Source: Canna indica (Eukaryota; Streptophyta; Magnoliopsida; Zingiberales; Cannaceae). Taken from it: a stretch of 64,000 nucleotides of DNA. The stretch covers positions 3,350,501 through 3,414,500 of the forward strand of contig CP136898.1 of NCBI GenBank assembly GCA_034359265.1, given 5' to 3'. Each line of letters opens with the position of its first letter. Within the stretch, counting starts at the first letter, position 1. The notes under the pieces were generated by a model. That model made no database searches. It had not been told where the DNA came from and saw nothing but the letters and a program-made list of their open reading frames with translations. Position numbers and translations under genes: made by a program. Below, one piece after another: positions 9,464-20,205 of the stretch.

Positions 9464-10999
9464 ATGTCTGGTCGTGGTTATCGACGCAGGAGAGTTTCGG
9501 AGTCTCCGATCGGTGAGACTCCAACACTTACTCATGCTGCTGATCCACCTGTTGCTGATCCTCATTCCGATGATACTGCCGAGGCTAGTACATCCAGACG
9601 TAGGCGGCCACGCGGGCCGAACAGGTGGCAGCCTCCACCAGCCACAGAGTCATGTAGATTGATTAGCGTGATTGGGGAGCGATAATATATCATGAATTAT
9701 GAATCATTACAAATTCATTATATCATAATATAATATTAAAATTTATTTTTGTTGTGCAGGTTCGAGCAAGAAGAAGTGCCGAGTAGCATTTCTTCTACTA
9801 TTCGACGATACATGCACGGGGCATGGCCTACGTGGTCTCACGTGCCTAGCGAGCACGTCGACATGTTATGGCGCGAGTTTGAGGCACGTATTATTATTAT
9901 TTTTTACATGCATGATGATATATTAATATTGGTACTGATATTATTATTTTGCAGGCTCGCTATACATGGGCCGAGGACCAGAGGCCCTTCATTTACGCTG
10001 CCTGGGAGGCTATTTCCCGGACAAGGTACAACGGGCAGCTGGGGCAGGCTCGGTCCCAAGCGATGGCCCGAGCTGGGACCACTAACATCGCGGAGACTCG
10101 GGGATACGGCCCCAGTTGGATTACTCCGGATATATGGGACCAGCTCGTGGGGATATGGTCGACGGATCGATGGCAGGAGGTTTCTCGGAATGCGGCTAGA
10201 AATCGCATGTCGGGAGGAGCAGCGCGTCACACCGGCGGCTCTGTTGCATTTGCAGTGCACGCAAACCGTATGGTAAGTATATCTTTTAATTATATATTTT
10301 ATTTGTTATTATGTGTACTAATTAATGTATTTGTTTTGTAAATGTAGACGACGGTGTCGGATGACGGGAGTGTCCAGCGACCCTCCCCGATGGCGGTGTT
10401 TGAGCGGACTCACCGTCGAGCACATGGGACGGGGGAGTACATCCACAACCGCGCTGCATACATTATGGTAATTATATATTTGTTTAAATTATTCATTATA
10501 TATTTATAATTTAAGTTTTATGATAAATATTAAACAAAAAATCAAACTCGAGTAGGAGACCTACAGCCAGACGGTGGTGCAGCGCGGGGGTACCCCCGAG
10601 AACTTTGACGCAGCATCGTGGGTCGAGGCCGCAGGTGGCTGGGACCATGGCCGCGTATATGGCTTCGCAGATAGTGGTCATGCGCGAGCCGTACTAGGGC
10701 CACTTGGGGCACCGACCCCTCCGGTCGCTGGTGAGCGGCCGTCCACCTCTAGATCTAGTTATGATCATAGTAACAGAATAAGGACTCTAGAGGAGACGGT
10801 CGCGCGTCAGACTGAGATGATGGAGCGCCAGAGTCAGATGATGGCAGATATACAATCTATGCTACGCAACATGTCAGGTCATCCCGAAGCAGGCATCTCT
10901 TCGGCATCATCTAATCCGTCGTCCTCGAGTCAGTCTACGCCGGTGTACACTCAAGCGCTCCAGACCCCGCCATATAATCCAGACCATCCTCCATCTTGA
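9464..10999 (+). CDS. TNP1/Ptta-like CACTA accessory protein (multi-exon)
   Basis: Second gene of CACTA-1, corresponding to the DNA-binding or accessory protein of En/Spm elements (plant transposase, Ptta/En/Spm family). ATG at 9464 opens an Arg-, Pro- and Ser-rich N-terminus. Exon-like blocks follow at about 9761-9885, 9955-10273 (VHANRM before GTAAGT), 10347-10464 and 10556-10999, separated by AT-rich introns. The core block has conserved Trp residues (TWAEDQRPF, ITPDIWDQLVGIW, ARHTGGS). The last exon has a heptad-like Met/Gln-rich coiled coil (RQTEMMERQSQMM) and a Ser/Pro-rich tail ending at 10999. A colinear decayed copy lies at 58790-59863. Exon limits were read by eye; the exon 2 donor is unclear. 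Confidence 0.65.
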
Positions 11000-11257
11000 T
11001 CGTGAGATTTTTTGTTTGGATATTGAACTTGTTTGGATATTGATACTTCAATTTTGCATTTGAATTATTTTTATACTATCGTGGATAATTATCAATATAA
11101 GTATAATTGTTTTGATGTATATATGTTGGTGTGTTTGTGATGTGTGAATGAATGTGTGTATGAGGGTATGGGTGTGTGAGTTATGTATCAGATAAATGTA
11201 TCAATGTATCAATGAAAATTTGAAATTTTCAAATTTTCTGGTTGCAGGTAGTGGTCA

Positions 11258-11640
11258 TCAGCAACGGCTTTCCCACGGGTATCCGTGGGAAAGTCGTTGC
11301 TAAAAGTGTATCGAAAGCCGTTGCTGATGACCTACAGCAACGGCTTAGCGACGGCGTTTTACTAACGGCGTTGCTACGGACTCAGCGGCCGTTGCTATTA
11401 ATGTTATCAGCCACGGCTCTGGGTCTGTGGCAAACCCGTTGCTGATAATAGTTTTAGCGACGACCCGAGCGGCCGTTGCTGATAATGTTTTGAGCGACGG
11501 CCCGAGCGGCCGTTGCTGATAATGTTTTGAGCGACGGCCCGAGCGGCCGTTGCTGATCCGTTGCGAAGTTATCAGCAACGCGACTTTCTATCACGGCTCT
11601 ATTGCAACGGCTCAGCCGTTGCTGATGACGAAGTTTCTAG
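11258..11640. repeat. 3' subterminal repeats of CACTA-1
   Basis: Repeated CCGTTGCTGAT and ATCAGCAACGGCTTTC motifs in both orientations, including near-identical adjacent units at about 11450-11560. They match the 5' array at 4806-5095. Confidence 0.85.
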
Positions 11641-11732
11641 TAGTGTCGGTTAGCGGGTTTGGAAATCGGTTTTAATTTCGGTTAACCCCCAAAAGTGCGG
11701 TTAACCGAACCGTTGTCATCCCTACATGCAAG

Positions 11733-12025
11733 TAAATTTATAATTTTTATTCTCTGACGTTTAATTAATCGCAAATAAAGAAGAATGAAAGAGACACAGT
11801 GAGAGGCACAAGGAAAATTATTACAAATGAGAGGCTATCATGAGCAATAATAAAAGAGACATTCGCAAGCGAGAGCAAAAAGGTTGTCGCGAATAGGAGG
11901 AGATCATCACAAGTAAATTGGAATAGTGTCGTGAACGACGGGAAAAGTGAAATTAATTAGCTCTATCATGAACTAGACTTATAGGTTGAGTTTTTTGGGT
12001 CAATTTGTAAATTGCCATTACAATA
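11733..12025. other. Spacer of the duplicated PPO-NLR unit
   Basis: No gene is visible. Parts such as TTCGCAAGCGA, GTTGT/CGCGA and TTAGCTC...AACTAGAC match 22800-22980, the equivalent place upstream of the intact NLR. Confidence 0.55.
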
Positions 12026-12944
12026 TGTTAGAGATTGACTCAAATTGGGTCCGAACCGAATCCAACGAGTTCGACCGAATTCAAATCGGAGTTGATTTGA
12101 TCAAGATGTGCTTGAACCGATTTGCCAATTTGATTGAACCATGTTGAACCGGACTCCATCAAAATAAACGATGATTTTATAATCATGGGCATGGGAGCCC
12201 AGCCCACCATCTTCTCAAAATACTCATGCCAATGTTGTAGCAGCACACGTAAAAGTTTTCAAATTGATGATGTAGAAATCAAATATTGCTTTTGACTAGT
12301 CAAAGGGAGAAAAAGGTGGAGGCATCACGTGAAGCCACCAAGCATTTTAAAAGTTTCTTTAGTCAAAAGAAGTATTTCAGTCATCCGATTAAATCAGACG
12401 GAGCAGCAAATTCCTTGAAGATTTTTTCTCCACTAAACTAGGCATGAATCGGCTCTCCCCCTCTATTATAAATAGGGACCTAATATGCAGTTCTAAGAAC
12501 ATCCCACACCAAGAGAAAATCCACATGTAAGAGTTTCAGAGATTCAGAAAATTAAGAGTGCTGTTACGACCCTTTTCCTAAGGAGTGTCCCTTCTCAATT
12601 TTCGACATACAGCAGCAAGAGTTCAGTTTCAAGGCCGATCTTACATAGACAGTGCATCTACTCCGTACTAGTTCCAGGTTCAATTAATTTAAGATAATTT
12701 ACTGAATTCTGAAGGGGATTTAGATTATTGCACTCTTATTATAAATTTTTTTTCTTCTGAATTTAATAAAACAGTCTCCTCTTCTCCCTGTGGACGTAGG
12801 ATCGGCACTCGCCAAGTTCGAACCACATTAACACCATTGTGTCTTTTATTTTTCTGCATTATTATATCGGATTTGGTTTTTTATTTTTCTCACCGGGTTC
12901 GGGTTTTGTAGATCCTGCAGAAAATTACCCTAAATTTTCTAACA
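12026..12944 (+). repeat. 5' LTR of Copia-1
   Basis: It starts TGTTAGA and ends TCTAACA, a perfect 7-bp terminal inversion, and is followed directly by an initiator-tRNA primer site. A TATA-like TATTATAAATAG lies at about 12470. Length 919 bp. Confidence 0.8.
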
Positions 12945-12946
12945 TT

Positions 12947-12960
12947 TGGTATCGGAACCT
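12947..12960 (+). other. Primer-binding site (initiator Met-tRNA type)
   Basis: TGGTATCGGAACCT, two bases after the LTR end, matches the Copia consensus TGGTATCAGAGCC complementary to the 3' end of initiator tRNA-Met, with a few differences. Confidence 0.8.
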
Positions 12961-12972
12961 ACTTCCCCAACC

Positions 12973-13692
12973 ATGGCGAGTACTAAATTTGATATTGAGA
13001 AGTTAGATCGCAATGTCAACTATGCACTTTGGTCAATGAAGATAAAAACAATCTTAACTATGGAGAAAATACATGATGTTATTCTTGGTAAGGATAAGAT
13101 GCAGGGGATCGAGGAGAAGAAAGAATATAAGGAGCAAAAGGCAATTGCAGTTTTGTACCTAAGTCTGTCAAATGAAGCACTTCGAGAAATTGCATCCCAA
13201 AAGACATCTAAACGTATTTGGGACAAACTCGCATCCTTGTATCAGGACAAAACTCTCACCGGTAAGATGGCTTTGAAGCAGAAGCTCCATTTCCTACGTA
13301 TGACAGAAGGCACATCGGTCAAAGAGCATATCAATAACTTTCAGACAATCATCATGGATCTGGAGAATATGAGTGTCAAAATTGAAGAGGAAGATAAGGT
13401 TTTATTCCTTTTATGTTCACTTCCTACTTCTTTTAAAAAATTTCGTGAAACTACGCTTTTTGGAAAGACTACTATTACTCCAGAATATGTGATCATTGCT
13501 CTTGTGTCTAAGGAGCTCATGGGCACATATCTTACATCAAATTCCTCCGGTGGAGAGAAAGAAGAAGCTCTCTACTCTAATGAAGCAGGAGAAGGTAACA
13601 AATCAAATGTCACTTGTTATTATTGTAAGAAACGAGATCACATCAAGTCAGAATATCGTAGTCTTAAGAAAAAAATAACAACAGTAAAATAA
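12973..13692 (+). pseudogene. Copia gag (UBN2-type) with damaged zinc knuckle
   Basis: The frame is open for 239 codons from ATG at 12973. Seen: an N-terminal FDIEKLDRNVNYALWSMKI block typical of Copia gag, a UBN2 region (LYLSLSNEALREIA, MTEGTSVKEHINNF) and a C-terminal zinc knuckle CYYCKKRDHIKSEY in which the fourth ligand of the CCHC motif is Tyr instead of Cys. In an active element gag coats the RNA in virus-like particles. It is separated from pol by a stop at 13690-13692 and a change of frame. Confidence 0.8.
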
Positions 13693-13924
13693 GGGTCAGG
13701 ACGCACATGTGGAGGCCTCTTACGCATATTTTGAGAAAGTTGAGATACTGGTCGTGACAGATGGCACAAACACTGCTAAGACACGTCGTGGGCGATGGCG
13801 ATCTCGTCGGTAACAACACACCTCAGGTCAAAATTCCTCTTCCTCTTCTTCTGATATGTTTGATCATGCAATATGCAATCTAGGTAAGCAGGCAAAGAGG
13901 TCAACCACCAGTAGTATTGATGAG

Positions 13925-14335
13925 TGATACCTAGATTCTGGGTGTTCCTATCACATGACTCCACATCGGACGGCCTTTGTGGATTATCGACGCACCAATG
14001 ATGGAGTAGTTCGTGTCGGCAACAGCGTACCTTGCAAAGTTGTTGGATCCGAAACAATGAAATTAAAATTGCATGATGGCTCGACAAAGATCCTAGCAAA
14101 TGTTCGCCATGCCCCGAAGCTAGGAAGGAATCTATTGTCTCTTGGAGTTCTTAACACTAGGGGCTAAATGACATCCTCTGCATGAGGAGTCTTGGAGGTA
14201 CAGGATGGAGCCACGACGGTATTGAAGGCTCTAAGGATGTCGAACAATTTGTACAAGGTGGACGGATCCATCTTTCGTGAAGTAGTTCAAATTCTGAGGC
14301 AAAACATAGCAAAATCAGACACCGGATCAGGTATA
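13925..14335 (+). pseudogene. Copia pol fragment (protease and gag-pre-integrase)
   Basis: The retropepsin active site appears as YLDSGCSYHMTP from 13928, preceded in frame by TGA (13925-13927) where Copia elements normally have Trp. HAPKLGRNLLSLGVL is the usual gag-pre-integrase lead-in; after a stop at about 14165 another frame continues (ATTVLKALRMSNNLYKV) until the element is cut off. Confidence 0.75.
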
Positions 14336-14349
14336 AATTTTGCTTTCAG

Positions 14350-14877
14350 GGATAATTACATAAATATATTTTGAACTATGCACTTTGTCTCATTTGTGGC
14401 AAATTTCAAAAATATTATCAAATTGTATCATAAATTTTGACATTAATTTATCTTAATTACATCCTCTTGTCAACTCTCCGTCAGAAGCATCGTTAAGGCA
14501 ATGATGTGGCGCTCTACGTTGATTAAAATAATTTTTTTATTTAACCAATATTAAAAAATTATATAAAATAATATAAAACAATATTTTATATTAAAAAATT
14601 ACTCCATATTCACTCTCGACATGACTCAGAGTAATTTTTTAATAAAAAATATTATTTTATATTATTTAATATATATTAAAATATATTTTTATATTTTTAA
14701 AATAAAAAAATATTATTTTAATCAATGTCATACCACCACGTCATTGTCCTAACGGTGCTGTTGATCGAGAGTTGACGAGAGGATGTAATTGAGACAAATG
14801 TCAAAGTTCAGGTTATAATTTAATAATATTTTAAAATTAATTCATGTATAATTAAGAATATATTTAGATAATTATCC
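14350..14877. mobile_element. 530-bp foldback element with long terminal inverted repeats
   Basis: The two halves are reverse complements over most of their length: GGATAATTAC... on the left, ...GATAATTATCC on the right, with matching inner blocks such as TTACATCCTCT and GTTGATTAAAATAA. No coding sequence. It marks the 3' truncation point of Copia-1. No clear target duplication. Confidence 0.8.
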
Positions 14878-16247
14878 TCTTAAAAATAAAAAAAATAAAA
14901 AACTCCACACAAAATTAATTAAGTAATTAAGTGGTCTTCTTGCTGGAGTCCTCTGGATGGTCAGGAAAGTTCAAATGATTGTCAATCAACAATAGAAGAA
15001 TATGAGAAAGCAGAAATACATTTTTTAATTCAAATTAACCAACATATACTATTATTTATTCTCTTGATTTTGATTATTATATAGTGAAAATGGATTCTTA
15101 ATTAATTTTTAAAATTTTTAATTATTTTTTACTTAGTTTGATTATCGCATTTATTATTATTATTATTATTATTTATTGAATATTAACATTATTATTATAT
15201 TTTATACATTATCTATCAAATTTTTGTTTTTAAAATTTGATTCTTTTTTTAGTTTCTTCTTATTATTATTATTTAGTTCACCGTTGTATTAAAACGAATC
15301 GAAAACTCCACATCAAATTAATATATTTTTCTGCTATTTCCAAAAATTATATTTGTCATCTAATAAAATGTGGTTATTTAATTTGTTAAAATTTTAGTTT
15401 TTTTGTTGAATTTTAATTCACTTCGGTTATCACATTAAAAAAAATGAAACCCTAAAGAAAGTCATTTATTTCATTTATATCATTATTTATCATATATTTA
15501 ACATTATTATTATAGTTTTTGTTTATTATCTATTAGAATTTTGATTGTTTAAATTTAATTATACTATCGCATTTTTTAAAAAAATGAAAAACTCTAAATC
15601 AAATTAATATTTTGTGCTTATATTATTATCGTTATTATTTAATAAAATTGACTTTTGTACTTAATTTGGTTTAAAATTTGATTTTTTAATTAAGTTTTTT
15701 ACTATCACCTGAGTACCCTTCAGATTCATGCTTCTTCTTTTTTTTACTTTTTCATTTGCCACTCTAGCTATTATATTTTACTTCGTACTTTGATTTTTTT
15801 TTATAAGTCATATTTAAATATTATTTTTATTATTTTATTTTTGTTTCATTTTTACAGTGTTATTATATTATATTTATTTGTATTAAAAATATTTTTTTAT
15901 TTGGTTTAATTTTTGAGTTTTTATTTTTTTTGTCTTAGTTCATCTAATATAGTTAGTTGTTCATTTGTATTGAGTAACTTAGTAAATTTTTTGCTGTTAA
16001 CAGTTTTACCTTTTTAGTTCTAAACTTCTAATCTCGAAATTTATTATTTATTTCCAAATTTTAAGTTACTAAAAAAACATGAATACATTTATAAATATTT
16101 CATTTGTATTTAGTAACATAGTAAATTTTTTGCTGTTAACAGTTCTGTACATATATAGTTTTAATCTCGAAATTATTATTTATTTCTTATTTTTAAGTTA
16201 CTAAAAAATATGAATATTAACCATTCCGCATCATTGCTGTTGCAGCA
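14878..16247. repeat. AT-rich spacer with diverged internal repeats
   Basis: No gene. Related AAAACTCCACATCAAATTAATAT-type blocks (about 14899, 15303 and 15587) and TTATTATTA runs recur, suggesting an old array of about 280-400 bp units. From about 15900 the sequence matches 23040-23220 upstream of the intact NLR (for example TTTTTGCTGTTAACAG), and a piece of it is repeated at about 16090-16140. Confidence 0.55.
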
Positions 16248-17060
16248 GTGACGGCGGAATGGTTTGCTTCTGCCTTCATCAACAAATTGGTGGACAAGCT
16301 CTGCTTCTACATAGGAAACCGATATGAACACCATTTTACTGATGCTGAAGAGTGAAGACAAGCTAATAAGGAAACTGAAGGATCCAATCTGCCATACATG
16401 TAGCTGAAGACAGGCAGATATATTAGCATACACATCGAGGGAGCTGAAGAATGCTGCTTACGATCTTGATGACATCTTGGACAAGTTCGATTACAAAGTT
16501 CTCCAAGACAAGATTCTGAACCCAAACCAGGTTCGTGGCCACGACTTTGCTTCTTCCTCTTCTGGTTCTGCAAAACGCGCATGCGCGCATAGAATTCACT
16601 CGCATGATTTTTTCTGATGAAGACTCAAATGAACTAGCAGAAACTGTAAAGAGTTTTGACAATATTTTGCATGATATTAAACTTTTTTTTATTAAGTTTG
16701 TCGAGTTGGATGTAGATTGTAGATGCTAGTAAGCAAGAGGAAATATTGGAATGGCAGTATACTACTTCCATCTCTGTGAGATCTGATGTTTTCGGCCATA
16801 TATGTTTGGAATGAGATCAGTAGAAGTGGGACATGCACATTAAGCAAGCCATTTCTCTTCGGGAAGGAACGAGGAAATCAGGATCGTCGTAACTACTCGA
16901 TGTCAACATATAGCAGATATGATGGGAACAAAGGGAACGGTGAAATTGGAGGGATTAGAATATGAGGAATGCAAAGCTTTTTTCACAAAATGTGCATTTG
17001 GTAATGAGGATCCATGTATTGGTTCATCCGAAATTATTACTTATTGGGCAGCAAATTATT
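16248..17060 (+). pseudogene. Broken CC-NLR gene (relative of the NLR at 23635)
   Basis: High similarity to the 5' third of the intact NLR. Damage seen: the start ATGATG has become GTGACG (16248-16253); an insertion at about 16351 adds an in-frame TGA; about 45 bases of the coiled-coil region are missing near 16380; about 350 bp is deleted at about 16797, removing the P-loop and kinase-2 region (codons about 185-302 of the intact gene); and similarity ends near 17055, so the rest of NB-ARC and all LRRs are absent. It cannot make a receptor. Its place beside PPO-1 mirrors that of the intact NLR beside PPO-2. Confidence 0.9.
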
Positions 17061-18291
17061 ACATGAACATCCTTTTGAGCTTTAGCCCTTTTTTGCTCTT
17101 AGTGGACTGCTTTATTAGCTTCCCCATAATATATCTTATACGATATTAGAAAAATTATTATTAAAAAATCAAACTAAAATATTTTATTTTATTTTTAATT
17201 TTAATTTGGTGTTATTATACACTTTGTGTAAAAATATATGAATTTTTGTGAAAAAGAATAAAATGAGTATTATAAATTTCAAGTTATTGATAATTTTAAT
17301 AATCTTATTCTAGATCAGTCTAATGTTATATTTGGATAAATTTGAGTAAAGAGTTTGAAGAGTTTTGATTTGGGAGGAAAAGGGGGTCAGGAATATTTAA
17401 TTAGGATGGGAAGTATTTGAAGATTTTTTAAAAAGAGGTTTAAAAATCCTGTTTGATTAGACTTTATAATTAAAAGATCCAAAGGTTTTTTTTATAATAA
17501 GCAAAAATTAAATTGTTTTTATAATTGGACTATTGTATCGTCGTGATCATTCAAATAAAGACAAAATAAAGACACTCTAATAAGACAGTCATGACATAAG
17601 ACATGTTTGTTGGGAGGAGGAGAAGAAGACACAGTAGTGAAAAGTGGGAGAAGAAGATGAGTGGCAGTGTGGGTATTTTATTTTAGAGATATTTTTGTAT
17701 TTTACTTAATCGTATTTTTTATAATAAAAAAATCACTAACTCTTCTAAACTCCTCAAAATTGAAGCACTTCCAAAACCTTCCAAACCATTCATGGCTAGC
17801 TTAAAAAATAGAAATAAACAAAGTATATCAAATACCTTCAACCTCTCCTCCAATAACCTTCAGAAATGTACAAAATACTAAATTCAAACATATTATTAGA
17901 TTTAGGGCAAAAGTTACATCTAGCTAGCTAGCACCACTCTTCGACAATTTTCTTTTTTTCATAAAATGTAGGGAAATTGTGGCTCACATTTCTTTATATT
18001 ACCGGTATGTTACTATTTCTCCCTCCGAAACTCCGTCTATGCACAGGAAATCAATATAATTACCATTTTGCCACCAGAAAAACAAGCGGATTAACGTTGC
18101 AAACAAATTAAGCAAGCCAAAAGGTACAATATATATATACCGGTACGTTCAACGTTACAAACTACTTACGTAGTGATCAAATTAAGCAAAATGCTCACGT
18201 CGAAAGGAGACGTTAACGCGACTAAAATTCAATGTTGAAATAAGTTCAACTTATTTAATGATCGATGCATATATAGTAGATGGAGCAGATC
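17061..18291. other. Intergenic region between broken NLR and PPO-2
   Basis: No gene is visible. A MITE-like segment at about 17325-17905 has GGATAAATTTGAG-type and CCTTCCAAACC-type motifs at opposite ends, suggesting weak inverted ends. The PPO-2 3' untranslated region must lie at the right side on the minus strand. Confidence 0.4.
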
Positions 18292-20058
18292 TCATGACTT
18301 AACCAGCTCGATCCCGACACCGCCGATGCTCACCTTGTCCCCGCCGGCCTTCGGCACTATCGTAACCAGAATGCTATCTTCCCCATCCGCGCCGATCTCC
18401 TCGAGCAGGTCGGTGATTCCCAGCACCAGCTTCATCCTCCTCTTCTTCCCCTCCCGGTGCGCGTGCGGCACGTTCACGAAGCTGCCGGCCAGCTCGCTCC
18501 CTGCCGGGGTGATGCCATCGGTCTCCGTTGCGTTCACCAAGACGTCAAACTTGATGAAGTTGCCGTGGCCGACTTCGATCCCTTGGATTACGAGCACCTC
18601 CTCCTCCTCCTCCTTCTCTTCTTTGCTCCTCGACACCTTGGGTCGCTTCACCGTCACGCTCACGGGGGATTCCAGCTTCACCGGGAACTGGGTCGCCACC
18701 ACTGCAGCTTTGCGGGATTTTGCGTCGTCTCTCCTCTTCTTAGGGAGGATGGGGGCACGTCTCTTGTTCTGCCACGGGATCTCCACGTCTTGGTACTTGT
18801 AGCGCAGCAGCTCGGGCTCTAAGCAGTCCTTGATCTTGACGCGGACCAAGTCTGCGTTCTCGTCGTAGAAGAAGAAGCTGGACTCGAACCAGTCGCTATC
18901 GTTGAACTCATGGTGCCGTGGGTCCTTCTTCCACAAATGCCACAAGCGGTCGACGTTGGAGTGGTGGCAGTAGAAGATGGGATCTCGAGCGGCAGAGTAG
19001 AAATTGCCCATGTTCTCGCCGCACCCGGTTGTTGTGCCGGTCCAAGCGTGCACGTTGTTGTGCGGCATTGTCTCAATCGTTCCCGCACTGGCATCGGTTT
19101 CGCCGGCGCGAAGCGGGCTGCCAAAGAATAGCGATGGCTTCTTGGCGCCTGAGACCATTTGACGGTGCATGATACAGAGATTTTGAAAGATCAACCTGTC
19201 CTCGGGGGTGTTGTCTGGGTTGGATCTACTGTAGTCAAGGTCGATCGTAACCGGAGGCAGGTGGTTAGGATCGCGAAGGGTATCGTAGAGGGAGGAGGAC
19301 GGGTTGTTGAAGATCGACGGCATCCTCATGCCACCGGGCGCATCCCAGTTCCAGAAGGGGAGGGCGAAGGTGTCGTCGCCGATGAGCTTGCCGAGGATCC
19401 TCTCGTGGAAGTAGAGGTAGAGCCGGTGAAAGGGGAAGAAGAGCCAGGAGCCGTGGACTTGGAGTGTGACGTCGGGGAAGCCAAGCTGGCGGTAGGCGCC
19501 GTCGCAGTAGGCGCAGTGGACGTTCGCCTGCTGCATTAAGTTGCGAGGGTCTTCCGGCGGCAGTTCCCGCATCCGCTTGACGGCCTCGGTGTACTTGGCC
19601 ACGTACTCATCGTTGACCAAGTGGGCCGCCGGGCGGACGCGGAGCGGCGTGTCTTTCGGCGGCGGCTTGAAATCTTTAATCTTGGTGCTGGGAGGAAGAC
19701 AGCATGTGATGGAAGTCACAGAGCCGCAAGGTGGAACGGGACTGGCGGGGTAGCATGCGGACAAATCAGTGCCCACGGGCATGCCGAGGGCCGTGTTGCC
19801 CATTCCAAGACCGGCGGCGGCTCCGCAGAGTCCACCGATGCCGACGAGCACGTTGCGGCGCTCGATCATGGCGCCGGCGGTGGTCTCGGCCTCCTGGTCG
19901 TCGTCGCTTTTCGTGCATGAGATTTTGCGGTGGACGACGCGAGACCTTCTGCTAGGGTTAGGAAAGAGATGCCCTCTGTTAGGGAAGGAGCATGCAAAGG
20001 ATGAGTTGCAGGGACTGGAGATGGCAGCAGGGACGAGGCCGCCGGCCATTGCTGACAT
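18292..20058 (-). CDS. Polyphenol oxidase PPO-2 (intact, plastid/thylakoid)
   Basis: Intronless 588-residue polyphenol oxidase, a normal length for plant PPO. Order: transit peptide (about 1-60), twin-arginine thylakoid signal (R67, R68, then a Gly/Ala/Leu core), tyrosinase domain, DWL domain, KFDV domain. Copper A ligands are H181, H202 and H211, with C185 placed to form the usual Cys-His thioether to H202; copper B ligands are H333, H337 and H366 (in HHSNVDR). These spacings agree with plant catechol oxidases except for one residue before the last His. The DWL motif reads DWF (390-392); KFDV is at 503-506. Ligands and frame are intact. Tat import, cleavage and latent activity are inferred from the family. 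Promoter elements are at 20127 and 20200. Confidence 0.96.
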   Translation of the reverse strand: MSAMAGGLVPAAISSPCNSSFACSFPNRGHLFPNPSRRSRVVHRKISCTKSDDDQEAETTAGAMIERRNVLVGIGGLCGAAAGLGMGNTALGMPVGTDLSACYPASPVPPCGSVTSITCCLPPSTKIKDFKPPPKDTPLRVRPAAHLVNDEYVAKYTEAVKRMRELPPEDPRNLMQQANVHCAYCDGAYRQLGFPDVTLQVHGSWLFFPFHRLYLYFHERILGKLIGDDTFALPFWNWDAPGGMRMPSIFNNPSSSLYDTLRDPNHLPPVTIDLDYSRSNPDNTPEDRLIFQNLCIMHRQMVSGAKKPSLFFGSPLRAGETDASAGTIETMPHNNVHAWTGTTTGCGENMGNFYSAARDPIFYCHHSNVDRLWHLWKKDPRHHEFNDSDWFESSFFFYDENADLVRVKIKDCLEPELLRYKYQDVEIPWQNKRRAPILPKKRRDDAKSRKAAVVATQFPVKLESPVSVTVKRPKVSRSKEEKEEEEEVLVIQGIEVGHGNFIKFDVLVNATETDGITPAGSELAGSFVNVPHAHREGKKRRMKLVLGITDLLEEIGADGEDSILVTIVPKAGGDKVSIGGVGIELVKS

Positions 20059-20126
20059 GATTGACTAGATAGGGTAATGCTGTACGGCTTTGGTTGATTG
20101 GTTTATATTCTGGGAGGAAGATGACC

Positions 20127-20134
20127 TATTTATA
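20127..20134 (-). promoter_or_regulatory. TATA box of PPO-2
   Basis: TATAAATA on the minus strand, about 70 bases before the ATG, in the same context (CCTATTTATA on plus) as PPO-1. Confidence 0.7.
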
Positions 20135-20199
20135 GCAGAATAATAGCCATGTATATATAGTAATATTTATGTTATGGATAAATTAAATTTATCGTTGTT

Positions 20200-20205
20200 C
20201 ACGTG
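20200..20205. promoter_or_regulatory. G-box (CACGTG) upstream of PPO-2
   Basis: CACGTG in the context GTTCACGTGGGCA, as upstream of PPO-1. Confidence 0.5.

Larger units (their letters stand above)
4792..11645 (+). mobile_element. Complete CACTA (En/Spm) transposon, CACTA-1
   Basis: This 6854-bp element has 32-bp terminal inverted repeats beginning CACTACTAGAAACTTCGTC with one mismatch, flanked by the 3-bp duplication TCG. Both ends carry subterminal repeats. Inside are a TNP2-type transposase (6198-9388) and a multi-exon TNP1/Ptta-like gene (9464-10999) in the same orientation. Terminal structure and duplication are intact, but the transposase has lost an internal block, so this copy probably cannot move without help. 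Confidence 0.93.
4308..11724. mobile_element. Non-autonomous hAT-type element, split by the CACTA-1 insertion
   Basis: Outer ends TAAGGGTGACAA and TTGTCATCCCTA are near-perfect inverted repeats flanked by the exact 8-bp duplication CATGCAAG (4300-4307 and 11725-11732), the hAT signature. Removing the CACTA insertion leaves about 560 bp made of repeated GGTTAATCGG-like motifs, with no coding capacity. The CACTA element entered at TCG (4789-4791 and 11646-11648). Confidence 0.85.
12026..14335 (+). mobile_element. 3'-truncated Copia LTR retrotransposon (Copia-1)
   Basis: It comprises a 5' LTR (12026-12944), a primer-binding site, gag and the start of pol up to the gag-pre-integrase region. Homology stops near 14335, where a foldback element begins. 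No integrase, reverse transcriptase or 3' LTR is present. Frameshifts and stops show it is dead. Confidence 0.85.

Noticed and set aside
18326..20068. Several plus-strand open frames of 70-158 codons over PPO-2
   Set aside because: They are antisense shadows of a GC-rich, intact PPO coding sequence and show no family motifs.
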